Translations under genes and position numbers: made by a program | Notes under the pieces: generated by a model | Seen by the model: the letters and a program-made list of their open reading frames with translations, nothing else | What the model was told of the DNA's origin: nothing | The model's database searches: none | In this document: positions 20,385 to 29,796 of the stretch, in pieces | How positions within the stretch are numbered: the first letter of the stretch is position 1 | Layout: each line of letters opens with the position of its first letter | Assembly (NCBI GenBank): GCA_963815785.1 | Contig: CAWFHZ010000013.1 | Location: 372,001 to 436,000 of the forward strand | Source: DATFVA01 sp963815785 | GTDB taxonomy: Bacteria; Bacteroidota; Ignavibacteria; Ignavibacteriales; Ignavibacteriaceae | DNA length: 64,000 nucleotides | Direction: 5' to 3'

Positions 20385-21157
20385 TTACCTATAATTCCTC
20401 TTTTACTATTCTTTAAAAACTCAAGAATAGTTTGTACGTATTTATTATCACCTAACTCAGCGGTTATTTTTTCACGTGCCTGGGATACATTATACGCTTT
20501 ATCGTAAAGAATTGCATAAGCCTTTTTTAAAGTAGCAATATCATCATTTTTGAACCCTCTTCTTCGTAATCCTATAACATTCAATCCTGAGTATCTTAAA
20601 GGTTCGTTACCTGCCAAAATAAAAGGAGGTAAGTCCTGTACAATCCTGAAACCACCCCCAGTCATTGAATGCTGACCGACCTTACAGAATTGATGTACGG
20701 GAGTTAAGCCGCCGATAGTGACATAATCTTCAAGGACACAATGACCGGCAATTTGTACTCCATTTGCAAGGATGCAATTGTCACCAACTGTTGAATCATG
20801 TGCCACATGGGAATAAGCCATCAGAAAACAATTTTTACCAACACTTGAAAACCCTGTAGATTTGGTTCCTTTGTGGAGTGTAACAAATTCGTGAATGATA
20901 GTGTTGTCTCCAACATAAAAGAAAGTTTCTTCTCCGGAAAAGCCTAAATCCTGTGGTATGTGAGCAATAGAAGCTCCCTGATGGATAATAACATTATTAC
21001 CAATTCTTGCGCCGTTGTATATTACAGCGTGCGGACCGACAGAACAATCATTACCAATTTCAACATCATCTTCAATGATGGCAAAGGGTAAAACGTTTAC
21101 ATTATTTCCGAGTTTGGCTTTGCTGCTAACAATCGCGGTAGGGTGTATTGTAACCAT
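20381..21157 (-). CDS. lpxA: Acyl-ACP--UDP-N-acetylglucosamine O-acyltransferase
   Basis: LpxA catalyses the first lipid A step, adding a 3-hydroxyacyl chain to UDP-GlcNAc. The 258-residue product starts IHPTAIVSSKAKLGNNV and shows the hexapeptide repeats of a left-handed beta-helix, with the catalytic His in LMAYSHVAHDS and the conserved GLNVIGLRRRGF region after the helix. It lies 17 bases after lpxC-fabZ, in the order lpxD, lpxC-fabZ, lpxA that is usual in Bacteroidota. Confidence 0.96.
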   Translation of the reverse strand: MVTIHPTAIVSSKAKLGNNVNVLPFAIIEDDVEIGNDCSVGPHAVIYNGARIGNNVIIHQGASIAHIPQDLGFSGEETFFYVGDNTIIHEFVTLHKGTKSTGFSSVGKNCFLMAYSHVAHDSTVGDNCILANGVQIAGHCVLEDYVTIGGLTPVHQFCKVGQHSMTGGGFRIVQDLPPFILAGNEPLRYSGLNVIGLRRRGFKNDDIATLKKAYAILYDKAYNVSQAREKITAELGDNKYVQTILEFLKNSKRGIIGK

Positions 21158-21174
21158 ATATTTTTCATTTCAGG

Positions 21175-22587
21175 CTAAGAGTTTAAATTAGATTCACGAT
21201 CAACTATACCTGCCATAAAATCGGCTTCAGCAACCAGCACTTCATTAACGAAAGCTTTTCCCTGCATCATTACAACTTTGCTTTTTTTATTCGTCAGTAC
21301 AATCTCAAGATACAGCTGATCACCGGGAAGCACAGGCTTCCTGAATTTTGCATTATTTATCTGCATAAACAGAACCAGTTTCTTTTCAGGATCAGGAAAA
21401 GAATTAAGTAAAAGTATCCCGCCAGTTTGAGCCATTGATTCTATTATAAGCACACCTGGCATTATTGGCTGCCCCGGAAAATGCCCCTGAAAAAATGGTT
21501 CATTAACAGAAACAGATTTAACACCAACTACTCTTTTATCAATTTGAAGTTCAATAATCTTATCAACAAGCAGGAAAGGATATCTGTGTGGAAGGATTCT
21601 TTGGATAGCATTAGTGTCAAAAACAACTCCTTCCTTTTTAACAAGCTGATATTTTTTTACAAGTTTTTTCTGCTGATAAAGTTTTCTAACCTGTTTGGCA
21701 AATTCCACATTTGCTTTGTGTCCTGGACGAGCAGCCAGTATCTGGGCTTTTAAAGGAGCTCCTATTAATGCAAGATCTCCAATTAAATCAAGCAGCTTAT
21801 GTCGAACGGGTTCATTTCTAAATCGTAGTTCTTTATTATTAAGCATACCGTTCGCCCCGATGGATATCTCACTTTTTATCCCGACTTTTTTCTGAAGTTT
21901 TTTCAATCCTTCTTTATCGAGATCCCTGTCTACGATTACAACAGCATTATTAATGTCGCCGCCTTTAATTAATCCCTGGTTAGCGAGATCTTCAACTTCA
22001 CTTAAAAAACAAAAAGTTCTTGCAGGTGCAAATTCGCTAACAAATTCTTTTTCAAGATCGAATAAACCGGTATGCTGGCTGCCAAGAGCGGGATTTTGAT
22101 AATCCACCATAACAGTAACTCTGTAACTATCCAGAGGAAGAGCTACAATATCAATTTGTTTTTCATCGTTATGGTAAATTACTGTTTCATCAATGATAAG
22201 ATAATCTTTTGGTGCTTCCTGCTGTACAAACCCTGCTTTTATTAATTCCTCAACATAAGGCAATGAACTGCCATCAATAACCGGCGGTTCAATTCCATCT
22301 ATTTCAATTATTAAATTATCAATCTGAAGTCCGTAAACAGCGGCAAGAACATGTTCAACAGTGTGAACCTTAGCTTCGCCGATTCCCAGCGTTGTTCCCC
22401 GAGAAACATCGATAACATAATCGGAGTTAGCCGGAATCTCAGGATTACCATTAAGATCCGCTCTCACAAACTTCACTCCATAATTTTCCGGTGCAGGTTT
22501 GAAAGTCATTGTACATTCGGTTCCGGTATGTAAACCAATTCCAGAAAGAGAAACTTCTTTGGCAATCGTTCTTTGTTGTTCTAACAT
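21175..22587 (-). CDS. lpxC-fabZ: Bifunctional UDP-3-O-acyl-GlcNAc deacetylase / 3-hydroxyacyl-ACP dehydratase
   Basis: The 470-residue fusion carries LpxC at about residues 1-300 and FabZ at about 320-470. LpxC zinc ligands are visible as His in KVHTVEHVLAAV and in PVRHKLLDLIGDLAL (His and Asp). FabZ has the catalytic His in LPHRYPFLLVDK and Glu in MPGVLIIESMAQ, with GHFPGQP between them. LpxC commits the cell to lipid A; FabZ dehydrates 3-hydroxyacyl-ACP, which competes for the same acyl pool. This fusion is characteristic of Bacteroidota and relatives and is a useful lineage marker here. Confidence 0.96.
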   Translation of the reverse strand: MLEQQRTIAKEVSLSGIGLHTGTECTMTFKPAPENYGVKFVRADLNGNPEIPANSDYVIDVSRGTTLGIGEAKVHTVEHVLAAVYGLQIDNLIIEIDGIEPPVIDGSSLPYVEELIKAGFVQQEAPKDYLIIDETVIYHNDEKQIDIVALPLDSYRVTVMVDYQNPALGSQHTGLFDLEKEFVSEFAPARTFCFLSEVEDLANQGLIKGGDINNAVVIVDRDLDKEGLKKLQKKVGIKSEISIGANGMLNNKELRFRNEPVRHKLLDLIGDLALIGAPLKAQILAARPGHKANVEFAKQVRKLYQQKKLVKKYQLVKKEGVVFDTNAIQRILPHRYPFLLVDKIIELQIDKRVVGVKSVSVNEPFFQGHFPGQPIMPGVLIIESMAQTGGILLLNSFPDPEKKLVLFMQINNAKFRKPVLPGDQLYLEIVLTNKKSKVVMMQGKAFVNEVLVAEADFMAGIVDRESNLNS

Positions 22588-22683
22588 TTAGTTTTCCGGG
22601 ATTATATTTTTAAAAATCGGTTAATAAAATAGCAAGATGAGTTTTGAAATACAATTTAGGGAGAGAGACTTAAAACGAATAAA

Positions 22684-23730
22684 TTACTGCTTATTAGCTA
22701 TAATCGATTTAAGATTTTTTATTTCTGTTTCCATTTCGGAAATCTTCTTCACATATTCCGGAAGATTCCTGATGTGTGATTCAAGTTTGAATGCAGTTTT
22801 AATTTCTTTTGCCGGACTGCCAAAATATGTACCGGCTTTGGAAATTCCCTTTGAAACACCTGACTGTGCAATAAGAATAACATTATCTGCAATTTCAATA
22901 TGCCCGGTTAATCCGACCTGGCCAAGTATAAAACAATTTTTACCTACTTTGGTGCTGCCAGATATCCCTGCCTGAGCTGATATTATTGTATTTTCACCAA
23001 CAGTTACATTATGAGCAATCTGAACAAGATTATCTATCTTAACTCCTTTTTTAATTATTGTTGATCCGATTGAAGCCCGGTCAATACTAACATTTGAACC
23101 AAGTTCAACATCATCTTCAATAATTACATTTCCTATCTGAGGAATTTTATGAAATTTACCTTCTTCATCCGGTTCAAAACCAAAACCATCAGAACCAATT
23201 ACAGTACCCGGGTGGATTATTACCCTGTTACCAATTTTACATTTTTCCCTGATGCTTACATTTTGAAATACAATGCAGTCATCACCAATTTGCACATCCT
23301 CCAATAAAACAGTATTGTGAAAAACTTTGACATTTTTTCCCAGTATGCAACCCTCTGAGATAACGACATTTTTGCCAACTGCTACATTTTTATCCAGCCT
23401 GGCTGATGGATGGATGGATGCAGTTCTATCAATACCCTCCAGAGGAAATGAAGGAGGGAAAAATTTTCTTACGAGATTAAAAAAAGCTTTGTTGGGATCA
23501 GGAACTTCGATAAAAACAATGTCTTCCCTTGATTTTATAAATCCCGGTTTTACCAATACTGCAGAAGCTTTAGTTGATTGCAGATATTTTTCGTAGTGTG
23601 GAAGATACAGGAAAGTAAGATCACCGGGTGCTGCTTCTTCGATTTTAGCAAGTTGCTTTATTTCAGTTTCATCATCCCCGGTAACTATTCCCCCAATAAA
23701 ACCAGCGATATCCTTGACACGTATTTTCAT
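22684..23730 (-). CDS. lpxD: UDP-3-O-(3-hydroxyacyl)glucosamine N-acyltransferase
   Basis: LpxD adds the N-linked 3-hydroxyacyl chain after LpxC. The 348-residue protein has an N-terminal uridine-binding domain (about 1-100) and a left-handed beta-helix of hexapeptide repeats (NVAVGKNVVISEG, IGSDGFGFEPDE). The catalytic His is in VQIAHNVTVGENT, and a C-terminal helix ends at IIANKQ. Its start overlaps the upstream ompH stop by one base (TAATG), showing coupling of lipid A synthesis to the chaperone gene. Confidence 0.96.
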   Translation of the reverse strand: MKIRVKDIAGFIGGIVTGDDETEIKQLAKIEEAAPGDLTFLYLPHYEKYLQSTKASAVLVKPGFIKSREDIVFIEVPDPNKAFFNLVRKFFPPSFPLEGIDRTASIHPSARLDKNVAVGKNVVISEGCILGKNVKVFHNTVLLEDVQIGDDCIVFQNVSIREKCKIGNRVIIHPGTVIGSDGFGFEPDEEGKFHKIPQIGNVIIEDDVELGSNVSIDRASIGSTIIKKGVKIDNLVQIAHNVTVGENTIISAQAGISGSTKVGKNCFILGQVGLTGHIEIADNVILIAQSGVSKGISKAGTYFGSPAKEIKTAFKLESHIRNLPEYVKKISEMETEIKNLKSIIANKQ

Positions 23731-24251
23731 TATTGAAGTTTCAATTTATCCAGAACTTTATTCGTTATATCATACTTCTCTTTTGCGTAAAGAAGCATTA
23801 CATCTCCGCTTCTGTCAAATACAAAATCGAGTTCTTCCTCATCAGCAATATCCTGAATGGCGTTAAATATTTTATTCTGAACCGGCTTCATCAATTCATC
23901 CTGTTTCTGAAATAGTTCTCCATTGGTGCCGAATTTTTTTTCCCTGTAATCAGAAATATCTTTTTCCATATTCATTAATTCGGTCTCCATTTCAGAACGC
24001 GTCTGATCAGTCATAATAAGTTTTCTCTTTTCGTAATCATCATACTTAGTTTTCCAATCAGCTTCTTTTTTATTCAATTCATTTTGCCATTCCTTAACAA
24101 GCAGATCAAGTTTTTGTCTTGCATCCTGGGCATCCGGAAGATTATCCATAATTGTGTTTGAATCGACATATCCGATTTTTAATTGTGCGAAGGAAGGCAG
24201 TGCAAATACTACTATAAAAAATGCTGAGAGAATCATCCCAAAGCTTTTCAT
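23730..24251 (-). CDS. Periplasmic chaperone, Skp/OmpH family (second copy)
   Basis: This 173-residue protein has a signal peptide (cleavage likely after PSFAQ), then LKIGYVDSNTIMDNLPDA, the usual OmpH beginning, a long charged coiled-coil (about residues 40-120) and a C-terminal beta segment LDFVFDRSGDVMLLYA. Skp escorts unfolded outer-membrane proteins to the Bam complex. It lies immediately upstream of lpxD with a one-base overlap. It is a diverged paralogue of the neighbouring gene at 24350-24877; both keep the FxFDxSGDxxLLYA ending. Confidence 0.9.
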   Translation of the reverse strand: MKSFGMILSAFFIVVFALPSFAQLKIGYVDSNTIMDNLPDAQDARQKLDLLVKEWQNELNKKEADWKTKYDDYEKRKLIMTDQTRSEMETELMNMEKDISDYREKKFGTNGELFQKQDELMKPVQNKIFNAIQDIADEEELDFVFDRSGDVMLLYAKEKYDITNKVLDKLKLQ

Positions 24252-24349
24252 AAAAACTCCGAACTAAAATTTTTTATTGAAGGAAAAAACAAGAGACAGT
24301 TCTTCAATAATTTTAAAGAACTGCTCTTATTCAAAATTCAGAAATAAAC

Positions 24350-24877
24350 TTAACTTCCTCTTTTTAACTTATCAAGCACTTTATAAGTAACATCAAAAGC
24401 TGAATCAGCATAAAGGAGTATTATATCACCGCTTTTATCGAAAATAAAATTCATACCTTCTTCTTTTGCAACTTTACCAATAGCATCGTAAATCTTGCTT
24501 TTTATCGGAGCAAATATTTCATCATTTTTTTTGTAAATCTCACCTGTTCCCTGGGCGAATTTTTGTTTTCTGAAATCAATAATACTCTGTTCCATTTGCA
24601 CTAGCTGCTGCTGGGAAGATAGTTTTTTATCTTCAGGCATTGTGTTAACCTGTTTCTGGTAATCATTAGCCGCCTGCTGATATGCCTGCGTCATACTATC
24701 AAGTTGTCCGGACCATTTATTCGTTAGGGCATCAAGATCCCCCTGAGCTTTAATTGCTTCCGACCATTGAGTTAAAATAACCTGGGAGTCTACGTAACCG
24801 AGTTTCTGGCTGGTTTGTGCCTGGACAAAACCAAAGTTTAGAAATAAAATTGAAAGAATTAAAAGATACTTTTTCAC
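24350..24877 (-). CDS. Periplasmic chaperone, Skp/OmpH family (first copy)
   Basis: The 175-residue protein has a signal peptide (MKKYLLILSILFLNFGFVQAQ region, residues 1-21), the OmpH start KLGYVDSQVILTQW, a Gln/Lys-rich coiled-coil in the middle, and the ending MNFIFDKSGDIILLYADSAF. It is 94 bases downstream of bamA and 98 bases upstream of its paralogue. Two tandem Skp copies next to bamA are common in Bacteroidota and may divide client proteins between them; that division is inference. Confidence 0.9.
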   Translation of the reverse strand: MKKYLLILSILFLNFGFVQAQTSQKLGYVDSQVILTQWSEAIKAQGDLDALTNKWSGQLDSMTQAYQQAANDYQKQVNTMPEDKKLSSQQQLVQMEQSIIDFRKQKFAQGTGEIYKKNDEIFAPIKSKIYDAIGKVAKEEGMNFIFDKSGDIILLYADSAFDVTYKVLDKLKRGS

Positions 24878-24971
24878 TATTGTTACCTCGGAATTATTAA
24901 TTAAAATTTATTTTTATTTGAAGTTCGTTTACTAACATTGCGTAATTTACAATAAAATATATCTATGCGTT

Positions 24972-27479
24972 TTAAAATCCTCTGCCAAATTGAAAATGGA
25001 ACAACCAGGCAGGGTCTTTCCCGTCAGTCAATCTTCTGTCAAAGCCATAACCAAGATCAAATCCAATCAGCCCGATCGGGTTAATTAATATTCTCGCTCC
25101 GAATCCAACAGATCTTCTTAAATCGAAAGGATCGGTTGTATTCAAATTCTCCCAGACATTTCCAGCTTCTGCAAAAGCAATAAGATACAGCGGAATAGGG
25201 TCCAGAGTTACCGCAAACCTGAGTTCAGTAGTATATCTTGTCATAACTCTGCCGCCGAATACATTGCCCTGAGAATTTCTCGGCCCTACTGTTCTGTCAT
25301 CATACCCTCTTAAAGGCGTTGTGGCGATGACTAGACCGTTACCTCCCATATAGAAAAATTCAAACGGCTGAATCTGTGTTCCCTTTACTATTTCCTCTAT
25401 ATAACCAAGATCTGCCACAGTGTAAAACACCAGCCTGTTTGAGTTGAATAGTCTTTTATACCATTCGGCTTTGAAACCAAGTTTATAATAATCAACATCT
25501 CCGGGAAGCAACGGGCCTCCGGAAAGCTCACCATCTAAAGAAACAGAAGATCCGGTTGAAGGAAAAATAGGGTTGTCAATATCCTTCCTTGAAATTGTTG
25601 CGCCTACAGTATATTGTCTGGATTGACCCTCAGCATAGTAATTACCGCCGTTGATTACATTGTTGTACTGGAATTTAAATAGTCCCTGTATATAAAAGAA
25701 ATCATCAGGCCATTTTAACCTTCTGCCGACTTTTAATGTTCCACCAGACTGGCGCAAATCATAAATATACGCCTGGCGTGTATCAAATACTTCAGCCCCG
25801 ACCAGTGTAGGAGTGTCCATAAACCAGGGTTCTGTAAATCCGAGTGTAAAGGTACGGTACAAACTTCCAACACCAAACTGCCAGTTAAAACTTAATATCT
25901 GTCCTCCGCCCAAACGAAAAGGTTCTGCCGCAGAGAAGTTGGTAAGTGTAATTCCAACTGATCCGCTAAAACCAAAACTGCCACTATAACCAACCGATGC
26001 GTTCAGGTAATCACTGGATTTTTCTTCTACATTGAAAACAACATTTACTGTGCTGTCATTAGCAAGAGAATAGTCTATCGCCTGAGGTCCATACAATTTT
26101 TCAACATTAAAATACTGAAGATTCGCAAGCTGCTGAATACTTCTTAATAATAATCCGCGGTTAAAATAATCACCGGGAATAGTATATAACTCACGTCTGA
26201 TTACTTTATCCTTGGTCTTATCATTTCCCGTGATGTCAACCTTGCCAACCCTGAACTGATTTTTCTCTTCAATGCGGATTGAAATATCCATAGAATCCGG
26301 CGGTACTTTTTGTTCAGTAGCCTGAACATTATAAGTCAGGTAACCGTTATCAAGATATAAAGATGAAACATCAGTTTGTTTTTCATTACCGTGAAGGTTT
26401 CGCTCAAATTTTTCATAATCGTAAACATCCCCTTTAGCAAAATCGAGTCGTTGTTTTAAAACTGCATCACTAAAAACCGTATTGCCGGTAAACGAGATAT
26501 TCCTGATTTTGTACTGGGGACCTTCATATACATTAATTAAAATTTTAAGATCTTTATTATCATTATAATAGATAAGTGAATCGGATATGATTTCTGCATC
26601 CCTGTACCCATTCTTTTGATAAAACTTAACAATATCTTCTTTATCCACTTTATATTTGTCGGGATGAAACTGGGCACTACTCCAGAACTTCCACCATTTT
26701 GATTCTTCAGTTTTATCCATTGCACCTTTGAGATCCGAATCATCAAATGCTTTGTTACCTGTAAATTCAATTTTTCTAACAGTAACTTCTTCACCTTCTT
26801 CAACAACCAGTTTTAGAAGAATACGTTCCTTAATTCTTGAGATAAGATCAGAATAGGTTATTTCACTTTTGGGATAATTTACTTTGTATTCATCTGATAA
26901 ATCTTTTTCATTTCTCCAGGTCACAACTATTTCATCTTCAGTTGTATCGGCTTCAAAAAAATCAAATCTTTCGGTGTTCACTTTTGCATTTAAGTATCCT
27001 TCATCTGCATAAACCTTCAGCACCCTTTGTTCAAAATTTGTGATCTCCTGGGGCTTTAATATCTGTCCTCTTATAAAATTAGATTTCTTTTCGATATCAT
27101 CTGTACTAACTTCATCATTACCTTCAACAACAAGTTTTTCAAACCTGGGATATTCCTGAACTTTAAGTAAAAGAAAAACACCGTTGTCAAGCTGCTTGTC
27201 AATTATTACCTGTACATCGGAAAATATATTTAATGACCAGAGCTGCTTTATTGCATTCATAGTCTGATCACCGGGTATCTGTATTTCATCTCCCACTTTC
27301 AATCCGCTGTTAGCAATAATAGTGCTGGCGTCAGCAGATTTATTACCTTCTACTGAAATTCCCAGTATCTTAAAAACCTTTGGTTGTGGAGTTTGGGCAT
27401 TCAAATTAATGAAGCCCGGAAGAAACAGGAGCAAAAGGAAACTATATTTAAACAGTTTCTTTGGGGAGGTTTGAAACAT
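24972..27479 (-). CDS. bamA: Outer membrane protein assembly factor BamA
   Basis: The 835-residue protein has a signal peptide (about residues 1-28, ending INLNAQ), a series of POTRA domains (about 35-420; for example FKILGISVEGNKSADAS, VRKIEFTGNKAFDDSDL, IRNISFTGNTVF and FRVGKVDITGNDK), and a 16-strand barrel in the C-terminal half. The barrel has the conserved GPLLPGD and PLRGYDDRTVGP loops and ends in the aromatic signature FHFQFGRGF. It inserts beta-barrel proteins into the outer membrane. The start overlaps the end of uppS by 32 bases. Confidence 0.96.
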   Translation of the reverse strand: MFQTSPKKLFKYSFLLLLFLPGFINLNAQTPQPKVFKILGISVEGNKSADASTIIANSGLKVGDEIQIPGDQTMNAIKQLWSLNIFSDVQVIIDKQLDNGVFLLLKVQEYPRFEKLVVEGNDEVSTDDIEKKSNFIRGQILKPQEITNFEQRVLKVYADEGYLNAKVNTERFDFFEADTTEDEIVVTWRNEKDLSDEYKVNYPKSEITYSDLISRIKERILLKLVVEEGEEVTVRKIEFTGNKAFDDSDLKGAMDKTEESKWWKFWSSAQFHPDKYKVDKEDIVKFYQKNGYRDAEIISDSLIYYNDNKDLKILINVYEGPQYKIRNISFTGNTVFSDAVLKQRLDFAKGDVYDYEKFERNLHGNEKQTDVSSLYLDNGYLTYNVQATEQKVPPDSMDISIRIEEKNQFRVGKVDITGNDKTKDKVIRRELYTIPGDYFNRGLLLRSIQQLANLQYFNVEKLYGPQAIDYSLANDSTVNVVFNVEEKSSDYLNASVGYSGSFGFSGSVGITLTNFSAAEPFRLGGGQILSFNWQFGVGSLYRTFTLGFTEPWFMDTPTLVGAEVFDTRQAYIYDLRQSGGTLKVGRRLKWPDDFFYIQGLFKFQYNNVINGGNYYAEGQSRQYTVGATISRKDIDNPIFPSTGSSVSLDGELSGGPLLPGDVDYYKLGFKAEWYKRLFNSNRLVFYTVADLGYIEEIVKGTQIQPFEFFYMGGNGLVIATTPLRGYDDRTVGPRNSQGNVFGGRVMTRYTTELRFAVTLDPIPLYLIAFAEAGNVWENLNTTDPFDLRRSVGFGARILINPIGLIGFDLGYGFDRRLTDGKDPAWLFHFQFGRGF

Positions 27480-28266
27480 TCTTTAAGCCTTTTTCATTCT
27501 TTTTGATTTGTTCACTTACCTTACCGAATCTACGTTCCCTTTTCTGAAAATTTTTAATTGCCTCGTAAAGATGAATTCTCTTAAAGTCAGGCCAGTTTAC
27601 ATCGGTAATGTAAAATTCAGTATAAGCAATCTGCCAAAGAAGAAAATTGCTAACTCTGAATTCTCCGCTTGTCCTTATCAACAAATCAGGATCCGGCATG
27701 TTCTGAGTAGTAAGAAATCCCGAAAAAGTCTCTTCGTCAATTTCCCTAAGTGAAAGTTCATTATTAGATACGCTCTCTGCAATTTTTTTTATTGCTTCCA
27801 GAATTTCCCATCTGCCACTGTAGCTAAGAGCAAGGTTTAAAATCATCTTTTTATTTTCACGGGTTCTTTCAATATCTTCTTTGAGTTGATTCCTGACTTC
27901 TGTTGGGAGTGAATCTATATCACCGATTGTAGTTAGTTTTATATCGTTCTCCATTAACTCATCAGTACGATCTTTCAAACTCTTCAATAAAAGTCTCATT
28001 AAAGTAGAAACTTCTTCTTTCGGCCTTTTCCAATTTTCAGTTGAGAATGTGTAAAGGGTAAGATATTTTATTCCAATCTGTGCACACGATTCTACTATAT
28101 CTCTTACTGTATCAACCCCTCTTTTATGACCGGCAGCCCTGGGCAACCCTCTTTTACGTGCCCATCTTCCGTTTCCATCCATTATTATTGCGATATGAAC
28201 CGGTATTTCACCCGAATTTTTTAGTTCCTGCTGAAATTTTTCATCCTGTCCGGTATGTCTAACCAA
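27448..28266 (-). CDS. uppS: Isoprenyl transferase (undecaprenyl diphosphate synthase)
   Basis: UppS condenses isopentenyl units into the C55 lipid carrier for peptidoglycan and O-antigen synthesis. The 272-residue protein shows IAIIMDGNGRWA with the catalytic Asp, GHKRGVDTV, YTFSTENWKRP, and the late signature PDLLIRTSGEFRVSNFLLWQ. The start appears to be TTG at 28266, with AGGA a few bases upstream; no ATG lies before the essential MDGNGRW motif. It is the first gene of the uppS-bamA-skp-lpx array and is preceded by a promoter-like sequence. Confidence 0.95.
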   Translation of the reverse strand: MVRHTGQDEKFQQELKNSGEIPVHIAIIMDGNGRWARKRGLPRAAGHKRGVDTVRDIVESCAQIGIKYLTLYTFSTENWKRPKEEVSTLMRLLLKSLKDRTDELMENDIKLTTIGDIDSLPTEVRNQLKEDIERTRENKKMILNLALSYSGRWEILEAIKKIAESVSNNELSLREIDEETFSGFLTTQNMPDPDLLIRTSGEFRVSNFLLWQIAYTEFYITDVNWPDFKRIHLYEAIKNFQKRERRFGKVSEQIKKNEKGLKNVSNLPKETV

Positions 28267-28296
28267 ATTCTATCCTAAAAATTGATTAAGCGTGTA

Positions 28297-28325
28297 AAAT
28301 TAACCCTATACCCTCTGAATGTCAA
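28297..28325 (-). promoter_or_regulatory. Candidate promoter of the uppS-bamA array
   Basis: A perfect TTGACA -35 box (28320-28325, minus strand) is followed after 17 bases by TAATTT at 28297-28302, only a partial -10 match. It lies 31 bases before the TTG start of uppS. The position suits a promoter for the whole envelope array; the weak -10 keeps confidence low. Confidence 0.4.
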
Positions 28326-28363
28326 GGTAGACAAACAGACTTGCCTGGGAGATTTATTACAAA

Positions 28364-28379
28364 TATATAGCTCTATATA
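28364..28379. repeat. Perfect short palindrome upstream of uppS
   Basis: TATATAG and CTATATA form a perfect 7-bp inverted repeat around a 2-base centre, about 100 bases before uppS and 40 bases upstream of the candidate -35 box. It could be an operator or simply an AT-rich palindrome. Nothing else marks it. Confidence 0.3.
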
Positions 28380-28439
28380 GTAATTAAAGAGGAAAAAAGA
28401 TTTGCCCGTAAAGTTAATATATGATCAATAAAATCGCTG

Positions 28440-28868
28440 TCAGGAAATCGGCGCTTTGCGGGTTTTAAAGGAATGATCCAGCTGGGGAAGAGATTTATCA
28501 ACAAGATTAAACAATCTTATATTTATTTTTATTTCGTTTGACAATGAATCGAGTAAGCCTTTTGTAATCAACAGATGTTCATCAGGAACACCAATGTATA
28601 ATACAACAGGTTTTTGGGTAAACTTTGTGTGTCGCGTTGCCAGAAAAGATATTCTGTCGAGCAGTTTAGGATCTCTGAAATCCTCTTCACTCAGGGTAAT
28701 ACCCAAAGCATAATCCTTTCCCTGTTTTGCAATGATATCAACATCAAACCCCCCTATTTTTTCCGGTTCGGGAAGATAAGTCCCAAGCTTACGGCTTACT
28801 GTTAAGTAGCCATTTTTCCAGAATTGTTCTATCAGAAAATCAATATTCTTTCTTTTCAAGGAATTCAT
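28440..28868 (-). CDS. Conserved hypothetical protein in the lexA operon
   Basis: The 142-residue protein is not recognised with certainty. The pattern GYLTVSRKLGTYLPEP, then GGFDVDIIAKQGKDYALGITL, with alternating hydrophobic strands and central acidic residues, faintly recalls a nuclease-like alpha/beta core of the PD-(D/E)XK type. The expected ExK pair is not clear, however, and the enzyme could be inactive or unrelated. It lies 12 bases after the WYL-like gene and is probably transcribed with lexA, which hints at a DNA-damage role. That role is inference from context. Confidence 0.6.
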   Translation of the reverse strand: MNSLKRKNIDFLIEQFWKNGYLTVSRKLGTYLPEPEKIGGFDVDIIAKQGKDYALGITLSEEDFRDPKLLDRISFLATRHTKFTQKPVVLYIGVPDEHLLITKGLLDSLSNEIKINIRLFNLVDKSLPQLDHSFKTRKAPIS

Positions 28869-28880
28869 ATTTTTACCTCC

Positions 28881-29135
28881 TTACACTGCTTTCGGCATTA
28901 AAGGAATTATTGGTGAAAATCTCATGCTTCTTAGTATTCTAATATTTACAATTCTATCATATTCAAATTTTTTAATTTCATTTGAATTATTCATTTTTCC
29001 ATAAATTACTTTTTTTCCACTTCTCTCGCGTGTAATGTAGTATGGATCCAGTATTACTTCGTTTAATTGATATAAAAAACTTACACGGTTTCTGTTATTA
29101 ATCGCTGAAGAAAATAATTCGGTTTTCATTTTCAT
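28881..29135 (-). CDS. Small WYL-like (Sm/SH3-fold) protein
   Basis: The 84-residue protein reads AINNRNRVSFLYQLNEVILDPYYI, then SGKKVIYGKMNN and FEYDRIVNIRIL. This follows the strand pattern of a stand-alone WYL-type ligand-binding domain: x-Y-x-x-x-x-VxPYxI, then a GxKVIYG turn, then a DRIxxI strand. It lacks a DNA-binding domain. WYL domains often act as ligand or nucleic-acid sensors in DNA-damage and defence regulators. It begins 7 bases after lexA ends, so it should belong to the same operon. Family assignment is by pattern only. Confidence 0.6.
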   Translation of the reverse strand: MKMKTELFSSAINNRNRVSFLYQLNEVILDPYYITRERSGKKVIYGKMNNSNEIKKFEYDRIVNIRILRSMRFSPIIPLMPKAV

Positions 29136-29142
29136 GCTCCGT

Positions 29143-29788
29143 TTAATTTAACCACCGGACAACACCGGTAACTTTTCCAACTATTTTAAATTCTTTTGTT
29201 TTATCAATTACTATTGGCTCATAATTTTCATTTTGCGGAAGAAGTCTCATTTTATCATTTTTATTTTCAAATGTCTTCACAGTAACTTCATCATCCAGCA
29301 TTGCCACCACAATATCACCATTTATCGCATTATTTCGTGAGGAGACGATCACAAGGTCACCTTCAAAAATTCCTGCATTTACCATACTATCTCCCTTAAC
29401 CTTTAGAGCAAAACACTCTTCAGATTTTTTCATAAAACCCGGATCAATTACAATACTTCCTTCTATATTTTCCATTGCCAAAATTGGAGAACCTGCAGCA
29501 ACACGCCCGACAATCGGGATTTTCCGGAAATTATCATTTCTTTCCTCTTCAATTTTGAATAACTCATCTCTTATAATTGAAATTCCGCGGCTTGCGTTGC
29601 TTTCTATATTGAGGTAACCTTTTTTTACCAGCGCATCAAGGTGCCGTTTAACTCCAAAAGTAGATGAGATTTCAAATCTTTTTCCTATTTCTCTTAAAGT
29701 AGGGGGATATCCATTTTCATCCCTGAATTGATGAATGAAGTTTAATATATCCTGTTGCCTATCTGTTATTTTTTAATTCTTTTTTCAT
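29143..29788 (-). CDS. lexA: SOS repressor LexA, frameshifted near the start
   Basis: LexA represses DNA-repair genes and self-cleaves when RecA is activated. From ATG 29788 the frame reads MKKELKNNR and stops. Deleting one A from the A6 run at 29769-29774 gives MKKELKITDRQQDILNFIHQ, then the winged helix GYPPTLREIGKRFEISSTFG. The rest is intact: cleavage site VAAG, catalytic Ser in GDSM, and Lys in DEVTVKTF. The corrected length is about 214 residues. A consensus promoter and a long palindrome lie just upstream, consistent with autoregulation. Two small genes follow closely. Confidence 0.9.
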
Positions 29789-29796
29789 ATAGTGCT

